Of a stretch of 64,000 bases of DNA, positions 22,944 through 30,739 are shown piece after piece; the stretch's first letter is position 1, and each line of letters opens with the position of its first letter. Both the position numbers and the translations under genes were made by a program. A model generated the notes under the pieces. That model was not told the DNA's origin. It saw only the letters and a program-made list of their open reading frames with translations, and searched no databases. This DNA comes from Nocardioides sp. W7 (lineage in GTDB: Bacteria > Actinomycetota > Actinomycetes > Propionibacteriales > Nocardioidaceae): the NCBI RefSeq assembly GCF_022919075.1, contig NZ_CP095078.1:3968001-4032000 (forward strand). Direction: 5' to 3'.

Positions 22944-23369
22944 ATGTCCATCCCCACCCAGATGAGCCTGGTCGGTTTCGTCGCGTCAGCGCCCGACCTC
23001 CATTTCACCAAGCACGGCGCCGAGTGCTGCCGGCTGCGCGTCGGTGTTGAGCAGTGGCGCAAGGAGGTCGACGGGAGCTTTGCCAAGCTCGACCCGACCT
23101 TCCACGACATGGTCGCGTTCGAGGGCACGGCCCGGGAGACGTACGCGCGGTTCCGCAAGGGCGACTCGTTCGTCGCGAGCGGCTATGTCCACGAATACGA
23201 GTACGAGGTCGAGAACCACGAAGGCGCGAGCGTGATCAAGGAGGAGTTCGTCGCCAGGAAGATCGGCCACAACGTCAACAAGACCGACTACCTCGTGCAG
23301 CGCGGCCGCCGTACGGCACCGGAGAACTCGCCGACGCCGGTGCCCGAGCCGCCGCCCATAGCGATCTGA
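22944..23369 (+). CDS. ssb: Single-stranded DNA-binding protein of the mobile element
   Basis: 141 aa; the ATG at 22944 follows CAGGAGTTGAA. It contains the OB-fold order of SSB (LVGFVASAPDLHFTKHGAECCRLRVGVEQW, read here in parts; HDMVAFEGTARETYARFRKGDSFVA; a Y/F-rich return strand with EEFVARKIGHNV). The C-terminus (PVPEPPPIAI) is proline-rich and lacks the acidic DDDIPF tip of chromosomal SSB, as is common in mobile-element copies. It is the first gene of a rightward set including DUF4913 and HTH genes, typical of actinobacterial integrative conjugative elements, and probably protects transferred single strands. Confidence 0.85.
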   Translation: MSIPTQMSLVGFVASAPDLHFTKHGAECCRLRVGVEQWRKEVDGSFAKLDPTFHDMVAFEGTARETYARFRKGDSFVASGYVHEYEYEVENHEGASVIKEEFVARKIGHNVNKTDYLVQRGRRTAPENSPTPVPEPPPIAI

Positions 23370-23382
23370 GCCACTGTCGACC

Positions 23383-23910
23383 ATGGGCATATACGACGAC
23401 CCCGACGACGACTACCGCGGAGTGACCGAACTCCTCGAGCGTCCGCCGGAGGCGATCAACTGGAACCTCCTCCACCCCGAGGACGCTGACCGCGAGTGGC
23501 ACGACCTGGACGCCTGGGTGACCTGGCTGAAGGTGACCTTCGGGCTCCCACCGTCGATCGTTCCGCCGTACTGGCACCGCCACGACGAGCTCGTCTGGGA
23601 ACTCTCCGCCCTCCACACACACTGGCTCAGTTGCTACCACGAGACAGCGAGTCCGTCGGCGCCGATCGCGTGGATGCGTGACTTCGCGGACGCACGCAAC
23701 CGGCTACGCGACTGGGTCGCGATCTGCGGCACCCGCCTCGACCGGGACCGCCCGACCCGCCAGACCGTCTGGCCCGGCGAGAAGGGCGTGGAGCTCGGCG
23801 GCGAGATCTCCATCGCCGACCGCCGCCACGACTTCGATCAGGTCGTTCGCGCCGACGTACTCAGGCGGAAGTCCGCCGAGGCCGTTGCCCGGCGGTCCTT
23901 GCCCGGCTGA
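23383..23910 (+). CDS. DUF4913-family protein
   Basis: 175 aa. The pattern W-x2-L-x2-W-V-x-W-L then IPP-W-H-x-L-V-x-E-L-x-AL-x2-W is seen in EWHDLDAWVTWLKVTFGL and SIVPPYWHRHDELVWELSAL, as in DUF4913 proteins of actinobacterial conjugative elements. The remainder is helical and arginine-rich. There is no signal or membrane segment. It starts 13 bases after the ssb stop, so co-transcription is likely. The function is unknown; the family is regularly found beside transfer and replication genes. Confidence 0.75.
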   Translation: MGIYDDPDDDYRGVTELLERPPEAINWNLLHPEDADREWHDLDAWVTWLKVTFGLPPSIVPPYWHRHDELVWELSALHTHWLSCYHETASPSAPIAWMRDFADARNRLRDWVAICGTRLDRDRPTRQTVWPGEKGVELGGEISIADRRHDFDQVVRADVLRRKSAEAVARRSLPG

Positions 23911-24025
23911 GCCGGATCCGCCCCATGGGCACGGCCCCGCACCTGGATCCCACAGGCTTCGCGACTCCATCGACGCGACTCGATGCACTGGCGACGGTGG
24001 CACTCCACCAGGAAAGGAGTTGATC

Positions 24026-24316
24026 GTGCTACTCCCCCACGCACTGACCTTGGCGCAAGCGCGCTCGTGCCTCGCTGCGCTCGCGGATCAGGCATCGACC
24101 ATCGACGCCTCCTCTGCGTATGAGCACGTCCTCATCGAGCTCGATCGCCTCCACGGGGACGAATGCCCATCGGCCGACACCGCTGAAGACCGCGCCATTC
24201 TGCTGGCTGTCGCGACGTCAGCGCTGGAGGAGCTGGAGCAGTACGGCGTCGACCCGCTCACCGTCGAACTCATCATCGCCATGCTCGATGACGCACACGC
24301 GTTGGACGGCACCTGA
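24026..24316 (+). CDS. Hypothetical small acidic protein of the conjugative element
   Basis: 96 aa from the GTG at 24026, chosen for the GGAAAGGAG ribosome site seven bases upstream. It is helical and acidic (EDRAILLAVATSALEELEQY, then a C-terminal ELIIAMLDDAHAL). No family is recognised. Its stop overlaps the next ATG (TGATG at 24314), indicating coupled translation with the 438-aa protein. Confidence 0.68.
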   Translation: MLLPHALTLAQARSCLAALADQASTIDASSAYEHVLIELDRLHGDECPSADTAEDRAILLAVATSALEELEQYGVDPLTVELIIAMLDDAHALDGT

Positions 24317-25632
24317 TGTACGGGGAGACCGGCGCGGTGATGCGGGAAGAGTTCGCAGCGCTTCTCCGGCAACACAGAGTTCAGCAGCGGCTGGTTGGGC
24401 CGACGTCCGAGGATCGGGAGGTCCTCGGCGGACTGATCCGGGCGTACCGGCAGACCGTGCTCGTCTGGCTGGGTCAGGCGATGCGCGCCGCCAGCCCGCT
24501 GGCGTTCTCCAACATGCCGCCGCCACAGCGGAATCCGTTCCGGTCGGTCGGCGCACCGGGTTCGCATCTGACCGCGGCCGGCGAGCTGGCGCGGGCGATC
24601 GACCTCGCAAAGCAGCAGTCGACCGCGAGCCCCGCGTCAACGGATGCGCTGGCCACGCCGAACGCCAACCCGATGGTGGACCACTGGCGTCTCGCTGCCC
24701 GTGCCGCGGCTCTGGCGGAACACGACACCAGCGAGCGCGTGTCCGCGCAGATGACCACACCCCAGGCCCAGGCTCTGGTCGGCGACGCCGCCGCGCTGAC
24801 CCAGGCACTGGTCGTCCTTGACCAGCGATACAAGAACACACCCGGTTGGGAGCCGCTCTCCCAGAGTGCCCGCCTCGGCTGGGCTTCGCTGGCCGCAGCG
24901 CTGGACGTGAATCTCGGCCAACCTGACTACGCCGTCGATCACCTCGGCTGGCGACCGAAGACGAAGGTCATCACCGGCACAGCCCGTCCCGGGGTCCTCG
25001 GCGTACTGCAGGCACAGCACAACCTCGTGGTCCGGATGAGGTCAGTGCCCAACGCGACCAACCTTCGACTGGTCGTCGATTCCCAGCGCCTCGTCTCTGC
25101 GCACCTCGCGCCGTACGCCGCCCGCATCGACGAACGTCTCGCCGAGCGATGGACCGCGCGCGCCGAGACCTACTCGGTCATGCAGAAGCAGCTACGCGAG
25201 GTCGGTGGCCTTCTCGGAAGGGGCGGACTGGCCGTGGCCGAAGGTGCGAATGCCGTCACGCGACTGAAAGCCCTCCCCAAGGACACCATCCTTGAGCCAC
25301 GTGTCCTCTCGGGGTTCCAATTGCTGTTCCACCGCCTCGACGACCGCATCGCCGACGTCATCGAGGACGGGGTCGAGCGTGGTGCCTTCTTCAAGCGCGT
25401 GACTCTTCCGCGAATTGTGGGCGGGGGCGGGCAACTGGTCCACCCGGTTCGTGAACGCTTCGTCCCGATCACGTCGGCGACCGATCTCGCAGTGGTGAAG
25501 ACCGTGCGCGAGCGACTGCGCCCCAAGGACGACCCGCCCGAGGCCACCCCGGGACCGACGCGAGTCGACCTGCACTCCGCGCTGATCCATCGCCCGACCA
25601 AAGGACGGGCTGTCGAAGTCCCGAACATCTGA
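24316..25632 (+). CDS. Hypothetical conjugative-element protein
   Basis: 438 aa, largely helical, without signal peptide or membrane segment. No catalytic motif is evident. It contains long amphipathic helices (RRAYRQTVLVWLG-like LIRAYRQTVLVWLGQAM, ALTQALVVLDQRYKNTPGW, LAPYAARIDERLAERWTARA). A smaller upstream gene overlaps its start by one base, and the HTH genes follow after 69 bases. Proteins of this size and composition recur in the ssb-DUF4913 block of actinobacterial elements; the function is not known. Confidence 0.72.
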   Translation: MYGETGAVMREEFAALLRQHRVQQRLVGPTSEDREVLGGLIRAYRQTVLVWLGQAMRAASPLAFSNMPPPQRNPFRSVGAPGSHLTAAGELARAIDLAKQQSTASPASTDALATPNANPMVDHWRLAARAAALAEHDTSERVSAQMTTPQAQALVGDAAALTQALVVLDQRYKNTPGWEPLSQSARLGWASLAAALDVNLGQPDYAVDHLGWRPKTKVITGTARPGVLGVLQAQHNLVVRMRSVPNATNLRLVVDSQRLVSAHLAPYAARIDERLAERWTARAETYSVMQKQLREVGGLLGRGGLAVAEGANAVTRLKALPKDTILEPRVLSGFQLLFHRLDDRIADVIEDGVERGAFFKRVTLPRIVGGGGQLVHPVRERFVPITSATDLAVVKTVRERLRPKDDPPEATPGPTRVDLHSALIHRPTKGRAVEVPNI

Positions 25633-25701
25633 CCGCGGACCACCGGCTCGCGCCGGCGGGGCCCGTGTACCTAGGCAGTGATGCCGACCGAGGGAGAGCA
25701 A

Positions 25702-26103
25702 ATGTCCACCGACATGAGCACGTCAGACACCGTCGTCTCGATGGTCCGAGACCCGTTCCTGAACACTGACGACGCCTGCGGCCATCTCGGCGTGCCGAAA
25801 GCGACCCTGCTGACATGGCGCGTTCTCCGCCCCGGTTACGGCCCGCGCGCCGTCCCCATCCAGGTCCCCGACGACTGGGACGACGGAGGACTCATCACCG
25901 TCGAAGAGTTCTGCGACCTCATCCGCACCCCCCAACGCACCGTCCGCGACTGGCGCCGACGCGGCGTCGGTCCCCGCTGGGCCCGCTTCAACGGCTGCGG
26001 CCGCCTCTACATCACCGTCGCCGAAACCCGCCGGCTCCTCAGCTCCGCCACCACGAGCAGCCGCTCGATCCACACGCCCGGCCAGGAGAAGCCCCGTGGC
26101 TAG
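25702..26103 (+). CDS. Double helix-turn-helix (excisionase/MerR-like) protein
   Basis: 133 aa from the ATG at 25702, behind GAGGGAGAGCA; an in-frame GTG at 25678 is less likely. Two winged-HTH units are visible: FLNTDDACGHLGVPKATLLTWR (about 15 to 37) and ITVEEFCDLIRTPQRTVRDWRRRG (about 55 to 80), each followed by a wing strand (GPRWARFNGCGRLYIT). Such proteins act as excisionases or regulators of integrative elements. It overlaps the next HTH gene by 8 bases. No integrase is nearby, so the module is probably orphaned. Confidence 0.78.
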   Translation: MSTDMSTSDTVVSMVRDPFLNTDDACGHLGVPKATLLTWRVLRPGYGPRAVPIQVPDDWDDGGLITVEEFCDLIRTPQRTVRDWRRRGVGPRWARFNGCGRLYITVAETRRLLSSATTSSRSIHTPGQEKPRG

Positions 26104-26293
26104 AAAGCGAGAACTCCCCGTCTACGTCAGCCTCGACGAAGCCGCCGAGATCATGTCCCTGTCCACCCGGACCATCCGCCGTCGCATCAGCGACGGCACC
26201 ATCCCCGCCTACCAATGCGGGCGCCGCTCCATCCGGCTACGACTCGACGAACTCGAATCCGCACTGCGCCGAATCCCCTCAGCTCGGCGGTGA
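26096..26293 (+). CDS. Excisionase-like HTH_17 protein
   Basis: 65 aa, GTG start with CAGGAGAAG upstream, overlapping the previous gene. The whole protein is one HTH_17 domain: YVSLDEAAEIMSLSTRTIRR (helices), then GTIPAYQCGRRSIRLRLDEL (wing). This is the standard form of Xis-type directionality factors and small plasmid regulators. It is the last gene of the conjugative-element block; DNA beyond it changes to a leftward toxin-antitoxin-like gene. Confidence 0.8.
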   Translation: MARKRELPVYVSLDEAAEIMSLSTRTIRRRISDGTIPAYQCGRRSIRLRLDELESALRRIPSARR

Positions 26294-26422
26294 CCGTGAT
26301 GGACGAGGGCAATCCGCGACTGCACGCGGGCGGCCCGCCGACTCACCGGAACTACTCGCGCTGCCCAGAGTCCGGATGAACGGAGAACTCGTCGTCCGCG
26401 AGCTTGCGATGACGTGGTTCTT

Positions 26423-26620
26423 CTATCCGCCGAGCCGGACGACCTCGGTCGCCAGCTCGACCAACGAGTCGGTCTCCGTACCAGCGGCTCGGCCTTGGCG
26501 CCGGTGATGAGGTTGGTGCCGTACTCGACGTCACCCTTGACCGCGAGCATCTCGCGTACGGCGCGCTTAGCAGTCGTTGCGGCGGGTCGGGCACCCAGCG
26601 CTCGTCGTAGCTCCTTGGCT
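26423..26620 (-). pseudogene. Out-of-frame C-terminal remainder of the HEPN domain
   Basis: After base 26620 the frame of the upstream gene goes wrong. Reading on after removing one base gives KELRRALGARPAATTAKRA, then REMLAVKGDVEYGTNLITGA and AEPLVRR; after adding one base near 26470 it continues DSLVELATEVVRLGG and stops at 26423. These match the end of HEPN domains. Two opposite one-base shifts therefore separate the pieces. Confidence 0.65.
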
Positions 26621-27412
26621 GCAGGTGGCGTGGTCGGCGCCCTTGCGAGTGGAGCCGGTCAGCACCGTGACGATGGCATCCTTCGCGCAGATGCCAGCGT
26701 GGATCGAGTCACCCGCAGTTGGCGTGTTCCGCCCGGCCGCGAGATTGGCCGCCGCGGACGCGACGTACTCCTCCGCCTTCTTCAGGTAGTTCCTGGCGTG
26801 GTTGCGCTGCTCAGCGGTCGCCATCAGGCGGCGCCTCGGCTGAGGACCGGCTTCCGACACCAAGGCAACGCCCTCGCGGACGATGTCGACTACCACGGGC
26901 TCCGCCTCCTGCGCCCTCTCTACGAACTCGGCCGGGGTAAACACGAGGACGTCGCACTCATTGCCCAGCCGCGCTCGCACGATGTCCTCGAGCTCGACCC
27001 GTCCGCCCCAGCCGGCAGCGGCGATAACCGCAAGGTCGACGTCACTCGCCTCCGTGGCTTCCCCGCGGGCGATGGAACCGAAAAGCAGCACTGCGTCCAC
27101 GTCCGAGCCAACCGCATCGGAGACAGCCGCACGTAGCGATGTCATCGGATCAAGGAGGGCCCGCAATGGCGCCACCGACGCGTGCGCCTCGTTGATCTCG
27201 TGGATGCCGGCCCTACCCACCGTGCGGGACGTGACCAGCCCGAGGTCGGTGAGTGCCTTCAACGACTCCTGAACTGACCACAGGCTGTGCTCGTCACTGA
27301 CGATGCGGTGAATCTGCCGGCCCGTCAGCGGCTCACCATTGCGCAGCAAGACCGCGAGTACCGCGCCACGAGCACCCGGCATGACCCCACCGAAGGGCTG
27401 GTTGAAGTGCAT
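26567..27412 (-). CDS. wHTH-MNT nucleotidyltransferase with HEPN domain, C-terminus frameshifted
   Basis: 281 aa as it stands. Residues about 10 to 85 form a winged helix (GARGAVLAVLLRNGEPLTGR). Residues about 95 to 195 are a minimal nucleotidyltransferase with the signature LLFGSIARGEATEASDVDLAVI split as GSIARG and SDVDL. A HEPN-like helical domain begins at about 210 (RNHARNYLKKAEEYVASAAA, DSIHAGICAKDAIVTVL). The frame then runs into an unrelated tail (TCSQGATTSAGC) and stops, because of a one-base insertion; the true C-terminus continues to 26423. If intact, MNT and HEPN in one chain would be a self-contained toxin-antitoxin-like regulator. It is probably non-functional unless the indels are sequencing errors. 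Confidence 0.68.
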   Translation of the reverse strand: MHFNQPFGGVMPGARGAVLAVLLRNGEPLTGRQIHRIVSDEHSLWSVQESLKALTDLGLVTSRTVGRAGIHEINEAHASVAPLRALLDPMTSLRAAVSDAVGSDVDAVLLFGSIARGEATEASDVDLAVIAAAGWGGRVELEDIVRARLGNECDVLVFTPAEFVERAQEAEPVVVDIVREGVALVSEAGPQPRRRLMATAEQRNHARNYLKKAEEYVASAAANLAAGRNTPTAGDSIHAGICAKDAIVTVLTGSTRKGADHATCSQGATTSAGCPTRRNDC

Positions 27413-27827
27413 GCGTCTCAGACTAAGCCATGATCGGAATGGCAGTCATATGATTGCGCCAACAATCGTCGCAGCTAGATTCGGGACCCCGTGTAGCCCG
27501 ATCCGCCCAGGATTCCGGACCAGGCGGAGCCTGAACAGGCAGAAGCGTTGCCTCATCCTGCCCTCTCAGTCTCGATGAGCGCCTCGCTCGGCATCATGCT
27601 GTGGACGTTAGAAGCCCATAGTTGCCTCGTGGTTAGGTCGATCACCGAGAGCTCTGAGCTGTCTCCGACAGTCGTCATCCCGGCGACAAGATTCTGAGGT
27701 TCGCTAGTGGCGTGTCCCTTTTGGACTCAAGAGGAGCGGCATCAAACCTGGGCGCGTCAGGGTGACGAATCGGACTACGACATCGCATCTGAGCTGAGTC
27801 GTCGGGTCGAGTCGGGGACCTGCACCG
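27413..27827. other. Intergenic region without a supported gene
   Basis: About 415 bases between two leftward genes. Open frames here are mirror frames of the HNH gene end or lack any signal. It should contain the promoter of the MNT-HEPN gene; no strong hairpin or repeat was seen. Confidence 0.45.
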
Positions 27828-28904
27828 TCAACTTTCGCAGACGATTCCGTCGCCGTCTCCGTCTGTGTACCAGGCGTACTCCCGGTCGGTTCCTCGTTCG
27901 TACGGCCCGAGCCCGGCGTCCAGCACGCCGGTGCAGTAGTCGAATCGCGGATCAATGCCCGCGCTGTCGGCCGGACCCTCGCTCTCCCCTGCCACTGTGT
28001 TCTCCGCAGGCGCCGGGGAACCGGGGGGAGGTGCCTCGTCAGCCGCGGGCAGGGAGGCGGCGTCGGACGGGCGAGCGTCTCGGGTGCTGCCGTCGCCGGT
28101 GGGCTGGGCGATGACGACGGTCGTACGGCGGTCACCGCAGGCGCTGGCGTACTCGCGTAGCGCGTCTCGTTCTCGGTCGTCGACGCTGAGCTGCCAGCGG
28201 GTCTTCACCGCGACCCACGAGGAGATGTAGACGCACGTCTTGAAGGCAGGCATCCAGTCTGCCGGGTCACCGTCGGACTTGGACTGGTTGGAGGCGCTCG
28301 AGACCGCGACGAGGGAGCGCCGGTCGCCCAGGTCGTTGGCAAAGGCCTCGCGACGATGCGATGACCAGGTTGACGCTCCGGAGTCCCAGGCCTCGGCGAG
28401 CGGCACGAGATGATCGATCTCGACGTCGGAGGCGTGGTGGGTGGTCACCTGGTCGTAGTAGGAGAGCCACTCGCCGTCGAGGACGTCGCACGAGCGGGTG
28501 AGGCCGGCGCTTGCCGACCTGTTCTGGCTGATCAACACTTCCGCGCGGGTGTCGCACCCGTTGCCGTCGACATCAGACCAGTGGCTGAACAGGTCGCGTT
28601 CGTAACCTTCCCGTACCTCCGGTGCGCCGGGCAGCGCCTCGACGGCCTCTGCCAGCGTCGACCTGACCTGCTCTCCGGCCAGCGGCTCGAGCGACCCCGA
28701 CTTACCCGGCTCTTCGGCAGTGTGCATCGCCACGGACTCTTGGGGCCTCGTCTCGGACGACGGGGTGGCGGAGAGGTAGGAGCAACTCGTGAGGGCTACG
28801 AGAACAAGTGCTAGGCCGAGGAGCACGAGGGCTCGCCTCGCCGCGTATGGGAGGGGTTCAGGCGTCAGGCGGATGTCCGGCGGGACGGTCTTGCAGGTAG
28901 CCAA
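27828..28904 (-). CDS. Exported HNH (DUF1524/GmrSD-type) nuclease lipoprotein with Excalibur domain
   Basis: 358 aa. A hydrophobic leader (ALVLLGLALVLVALTSCSYL) ends in a lipobox-like LTSC near residue 41, so it is probably a lipoprotein. The nuclease domain shows TRAEVLISQNRS, DVEIDHLVPLAEAWDSG (the DHxxPL core with catalytic His), a second part NDLGDRRSLVAVSSASNQSK, and a closing WMPAFKTCVYISSWVAVK. After a Pro/Ala/Glu-rich linker, the last 35 residues (GTDREYAWYTDGDGDGIVC) are an Excalibur calcium-binding domain with its DxDxDGxxC loop. Extracellular DNA or RNA cleavage is likely. It is a single leftward gene. Confidence 0.82.
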   Translation of the reverse strand: MATCKTVPPDIRLTPEPLPYAARRALVLLGLALVLVALTSCSYLSATPSSETRPQESVAMHTAEEPGKSGSLEPLAGEQVRSTLAEAVEALPGAPEVREGYERDLFSHWSDVDGNGCDTRAEVLISQNRSASAGLTRSCDVLDGEWLSYYDQVTTHHASDVEIDHLVPLAEAWDSGASTWSSHRREAFANDLGDRRSLVAVSSASNQSKSDGDPADWMPAFKTCVYISSWVAVKTRWQLSVDDRERDALREYASACGDRRTTVVIAQPTGDGSTRDARPSDAASLPAADEAPPPGSPAPAENTVAGESEGPADSAGIDPRFDYCTGVLDAGLGPYERGTDREYAWYTDGDGDGIVCES

Positions 28905-29005
28905 CGGGACCTCTCTGGTGCGTGAACGGTATTGACCGTAGGCCAGCCATGGCTCCTCGAGGGACCTGTTGCACGGATTGGTGACAGCTGGTCTGCGTCG
29001 GCTGA

Positions 29006-29356
29006 CTATCGGTCTTCAAGTCCCGGAATGACAGTGTCCGACAGGTAGCGCCGCAAGACAGGTACGGCCTGGGTGACAGTGCGCCAGACGCGGCGCGGGA
29101 CGAGGTCGTCGTACTGGTGGGCCGCGAAGTTGCGCATCGCGACGATCTGCCGCCAGGGCTGGTCGGGAAAGCGCGCCAACACCTCATCCGGGATTCGGTT
29201 GACGCCCTCGCCGATCCGGATCAACCCCATCTCCACCGCCCACTGCGTGCGGACGTCGGACTCGAACGCCGCGGGGTCGTCGCCAATGATCTCCGCAAGG
29301 ACGTCACACACGGCCACCACGCGCTCCGCCGCGTCGCGCGCCTTGTCGGCAGTCAC
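29006..29356 (-). CDS. hepT: HepT-like HEPN toxin
   Basis: 116 aa, the usual HepT length. It is all-helical with the HEPN RNase motif RNFAAHQY (R-x4-H, about residues 75 to 82) preceded by IVAM, and a MGLIRIGEGVNRIPDEVL helix typical of HepT. The ATG overlaps the stop of the upstream XRE-MNT gene (ATGA). In known HepT/MntA systems the MNT protein adds AMP to a tyrosine beside the HEPN active site; Tyr82 in HQYDD fits that position. This gene and its partner look intact, in contrast to the neighbouring MNT-HEPN gene. Confidence 0.8.
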   Translation of the reverse strand: MTADKARDAAERVVAVCDVLAEIIGDDPAAFESDVRTQWAVEMGLIRIGEGVNRIPDEVLARFPDQPWRQIVAMRNFAAHQYDDLVPRRVWRTVTQAVPVLRRYLSDTVIPGLEDR

Positions 29357-29796
29357 ACCGGGACGGCTTCGCTGAGAACGCGTTCGCGGAACGCGCCACG
29401 CAGGCCGTCGGAGGCGACAACGTCGACCTCGACCTGCAGCAGGTCACGCAGCGCCAGACGCAGCCCGACCTCGTCGAGCAGCGACGCGTCGGCAGTGAAG
29501 TCGACGACGATGTCGACGTCAGACCCGGGCTCGTCGTCTCCGCGGGCCACTGATCCGAACACCCGAGGGTCAGAGGCGTGGAACTTGGCGACGAGGTCAC
29601 GGATGGACTCTCGGTGCGCCGCAACTCGCACCGACGGCCGCCCAGCAAGCGCACGGCCGATCCGCTCAAGCACCTCTAGTGACGGCGTCCGACGACCGTT
29701 CTCGTACGCCGACAGGTTGGGCTGCGACACTCGCGCGGCACAGGCGAGCTGTGACTGGGTTAGGCCGGCCGCCCGTCGCGCTTCGCGAATGTTCAC
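29353..29796 (-). CDS. mntA: XRE HTH fused to MNT nucleotidyltransferase, antitoxin of HepT
   Basis: 147 aa. Residues 1 to 60 are a Cro/C1 helix-turn-helix (REARRAAGLTQSQLACAARV, SQPNLSAYENGRRTPSLEVL). Residues 75 to 147 are a minimal nucleotidyltransferase (RVFGSVARGDDEPGSDVDIV, with GSxARG and the DxD pair). The chain should both repress its own operon and neutralise HepT by AMP transfer. It is first in a two-gene operon with an ATGA overlap. The fusion of HTH and MNT is a known variant of the family. Confidence 0.82.
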   Translation of the reverse strand: MNIREARRAAGLTQSQLACAARVSQPNLSAYENGRRTPSLEVLERIGRALAGRPSVRVAAHRESIRDLVAKFHASDPRVFGSVARGDDEPGSDVDIVVDFTADASLLDEVGLRLALRDLLQVEVDVVASDGLRGAFRERVLSEAVPV

Positions 29797-30152
29797 CGGA
29801 CCATGATAGCGAAATTGTTATCGGCCTCGATATATCCAATGCTCCTCTGATCTGACGTGACCAGCGCTCAGCCGGCAGCTTGTAAGCGACCCTTCCACAC
29901 GAAGGCAACCTTGTTCTCGAACCCGAGCGGCGTCCTCTCGACCCTTCATCAGCGTGTCCGGGCAGCCTAGTGACCCCGGCGCCGAGCGGTCAGGCGAACA
30001 GTTCAACCGTCGCCGACAGATGGTCACGGGCGGCCGCCTTGCGGCCTAGGGAACACCTGGGGAAGCCCGACAGAACGGCTCCTACTATTCCCTGGATGTT
30101 CCCCGTCAGCGGCGCGACCTGAAAAACATGCCTCTGACCTGCGGAAACGGGG
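29797..30152. other. Junction between accessory island and tRNA-Val
   Basis: About 355 bases with no gene. It includes a short GGCCGC/GCGGCC stem at 30032 to 30046 and, next to the tRNA 3' end, TGACCTGCGGAAACGGGG (30135 onward), which resembles the terminator sequence after the other tRNA-Val (TGACCTGCGAAATGCGGG at 31850). The promoter of the XRE-MNT/hepT operon must lie near 29800 to 29860, where the DNA is AT-rich. Confidence 0.45.
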
Positions 30153-30224
30153 TGGGCGATACTGGGTTCGAACCAGTGACCTCTTCGGTGTGAACGAAGC
30201 GCGCTACCACTGCGCCAATCGCCC
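30153..30224 (-). tRNA. tRNA-Val (anticodon CAC)
   Basis: 72 bases. Acceptor GGGCGAT pairs with ATCGCCC plus discriminator A. The D arm is GCGCAGTGGTAGCGC, the anticodon stem is CTTCG/CGAAG with loop TTCACAC giving anticodon CAC, and the T arm is CTGGTTCGAACCAG. No CCA is encoded. Its 3' end points to the accessory island. Confidence 0.93.
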
Positions 30225-30328
30225 CTGTGGTGCGGCCGAAACTCTAGCCCATGGCCCGCGGGGGCGCCCAAATGGGGAGAAACCCCGCTTGATCCGAACC
30301 GATCGGCGGCCGTCTGCGTCGTACGAGC

Positions 30329-30739
30329 ATGGGCATCTCCGGCACCGTCAGCCACGCCGTCCTGCTGCGCTGCCGGACCCCGTCCGGGCGTCGTACGACG
30401 CTCTCGGCGACGCTGGCGTACGCCGACCTGGATCCGTACGCCGTTCGCGTGGTCTTCCACGGTCCGCGGGACGACGTCGCGTGGCTGGTCGACCGGGAGC
30501 TGCTGATCGCCGGACTGGAGGTGGCCGTGGGCGAGGGCGACATACTGGTCCGGCCCCGGCGTTCCTGGGAGGCGATCGAGATCCGGTTCCGCTCCCCCAC
30601 CGGCTGCCTGGTCACCGCGCTCCCCCGGACCGAGCTCGGGGCCTTTCTGGCCGCGACCCTCGACGTGCTTGCGCTGGGCGGTGAGCGGGTCGATGCCGAC
30701 GAGCTGCTGGTCGCGCTGCTCGCCTCAGGGACCGAGTAG
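30329..30739 (+). CDS. SsgA-family sporulation/cell-division regulator
   Basis: 136 aa, typical SsgA-like length. Family motifs appear in order: ADLDPYAVRVVFHG (DPYAV box), VAWLVDRELLIAGLEVAVGEGDILVRP, IRFRSPTGCLVTALPRTELG and FLAATLDVLALGGE. SsgA-like proteins are restricted to actinobacteria and help place FtsZ or remodel peptidoglycan. Non-sporulating relatives keep one or two copies. The ATG at 30329 is chosen because all motifs lie downstream. Its end overlaps the convergent aminotransferase gene by 15 bases. Confidence 0.87.
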   Translation: MGISGTVSHAVLLRCRTPSGRRTTLSATLAYADLDPYAVRVVFHGPRDDVAWLVDRELLIAGLEVAVGEGDILVRPRRSWEAIEIRFRSPTGCLVTALPRTELGAFLAATLDVLALGGERVDADELLVALLASGTE

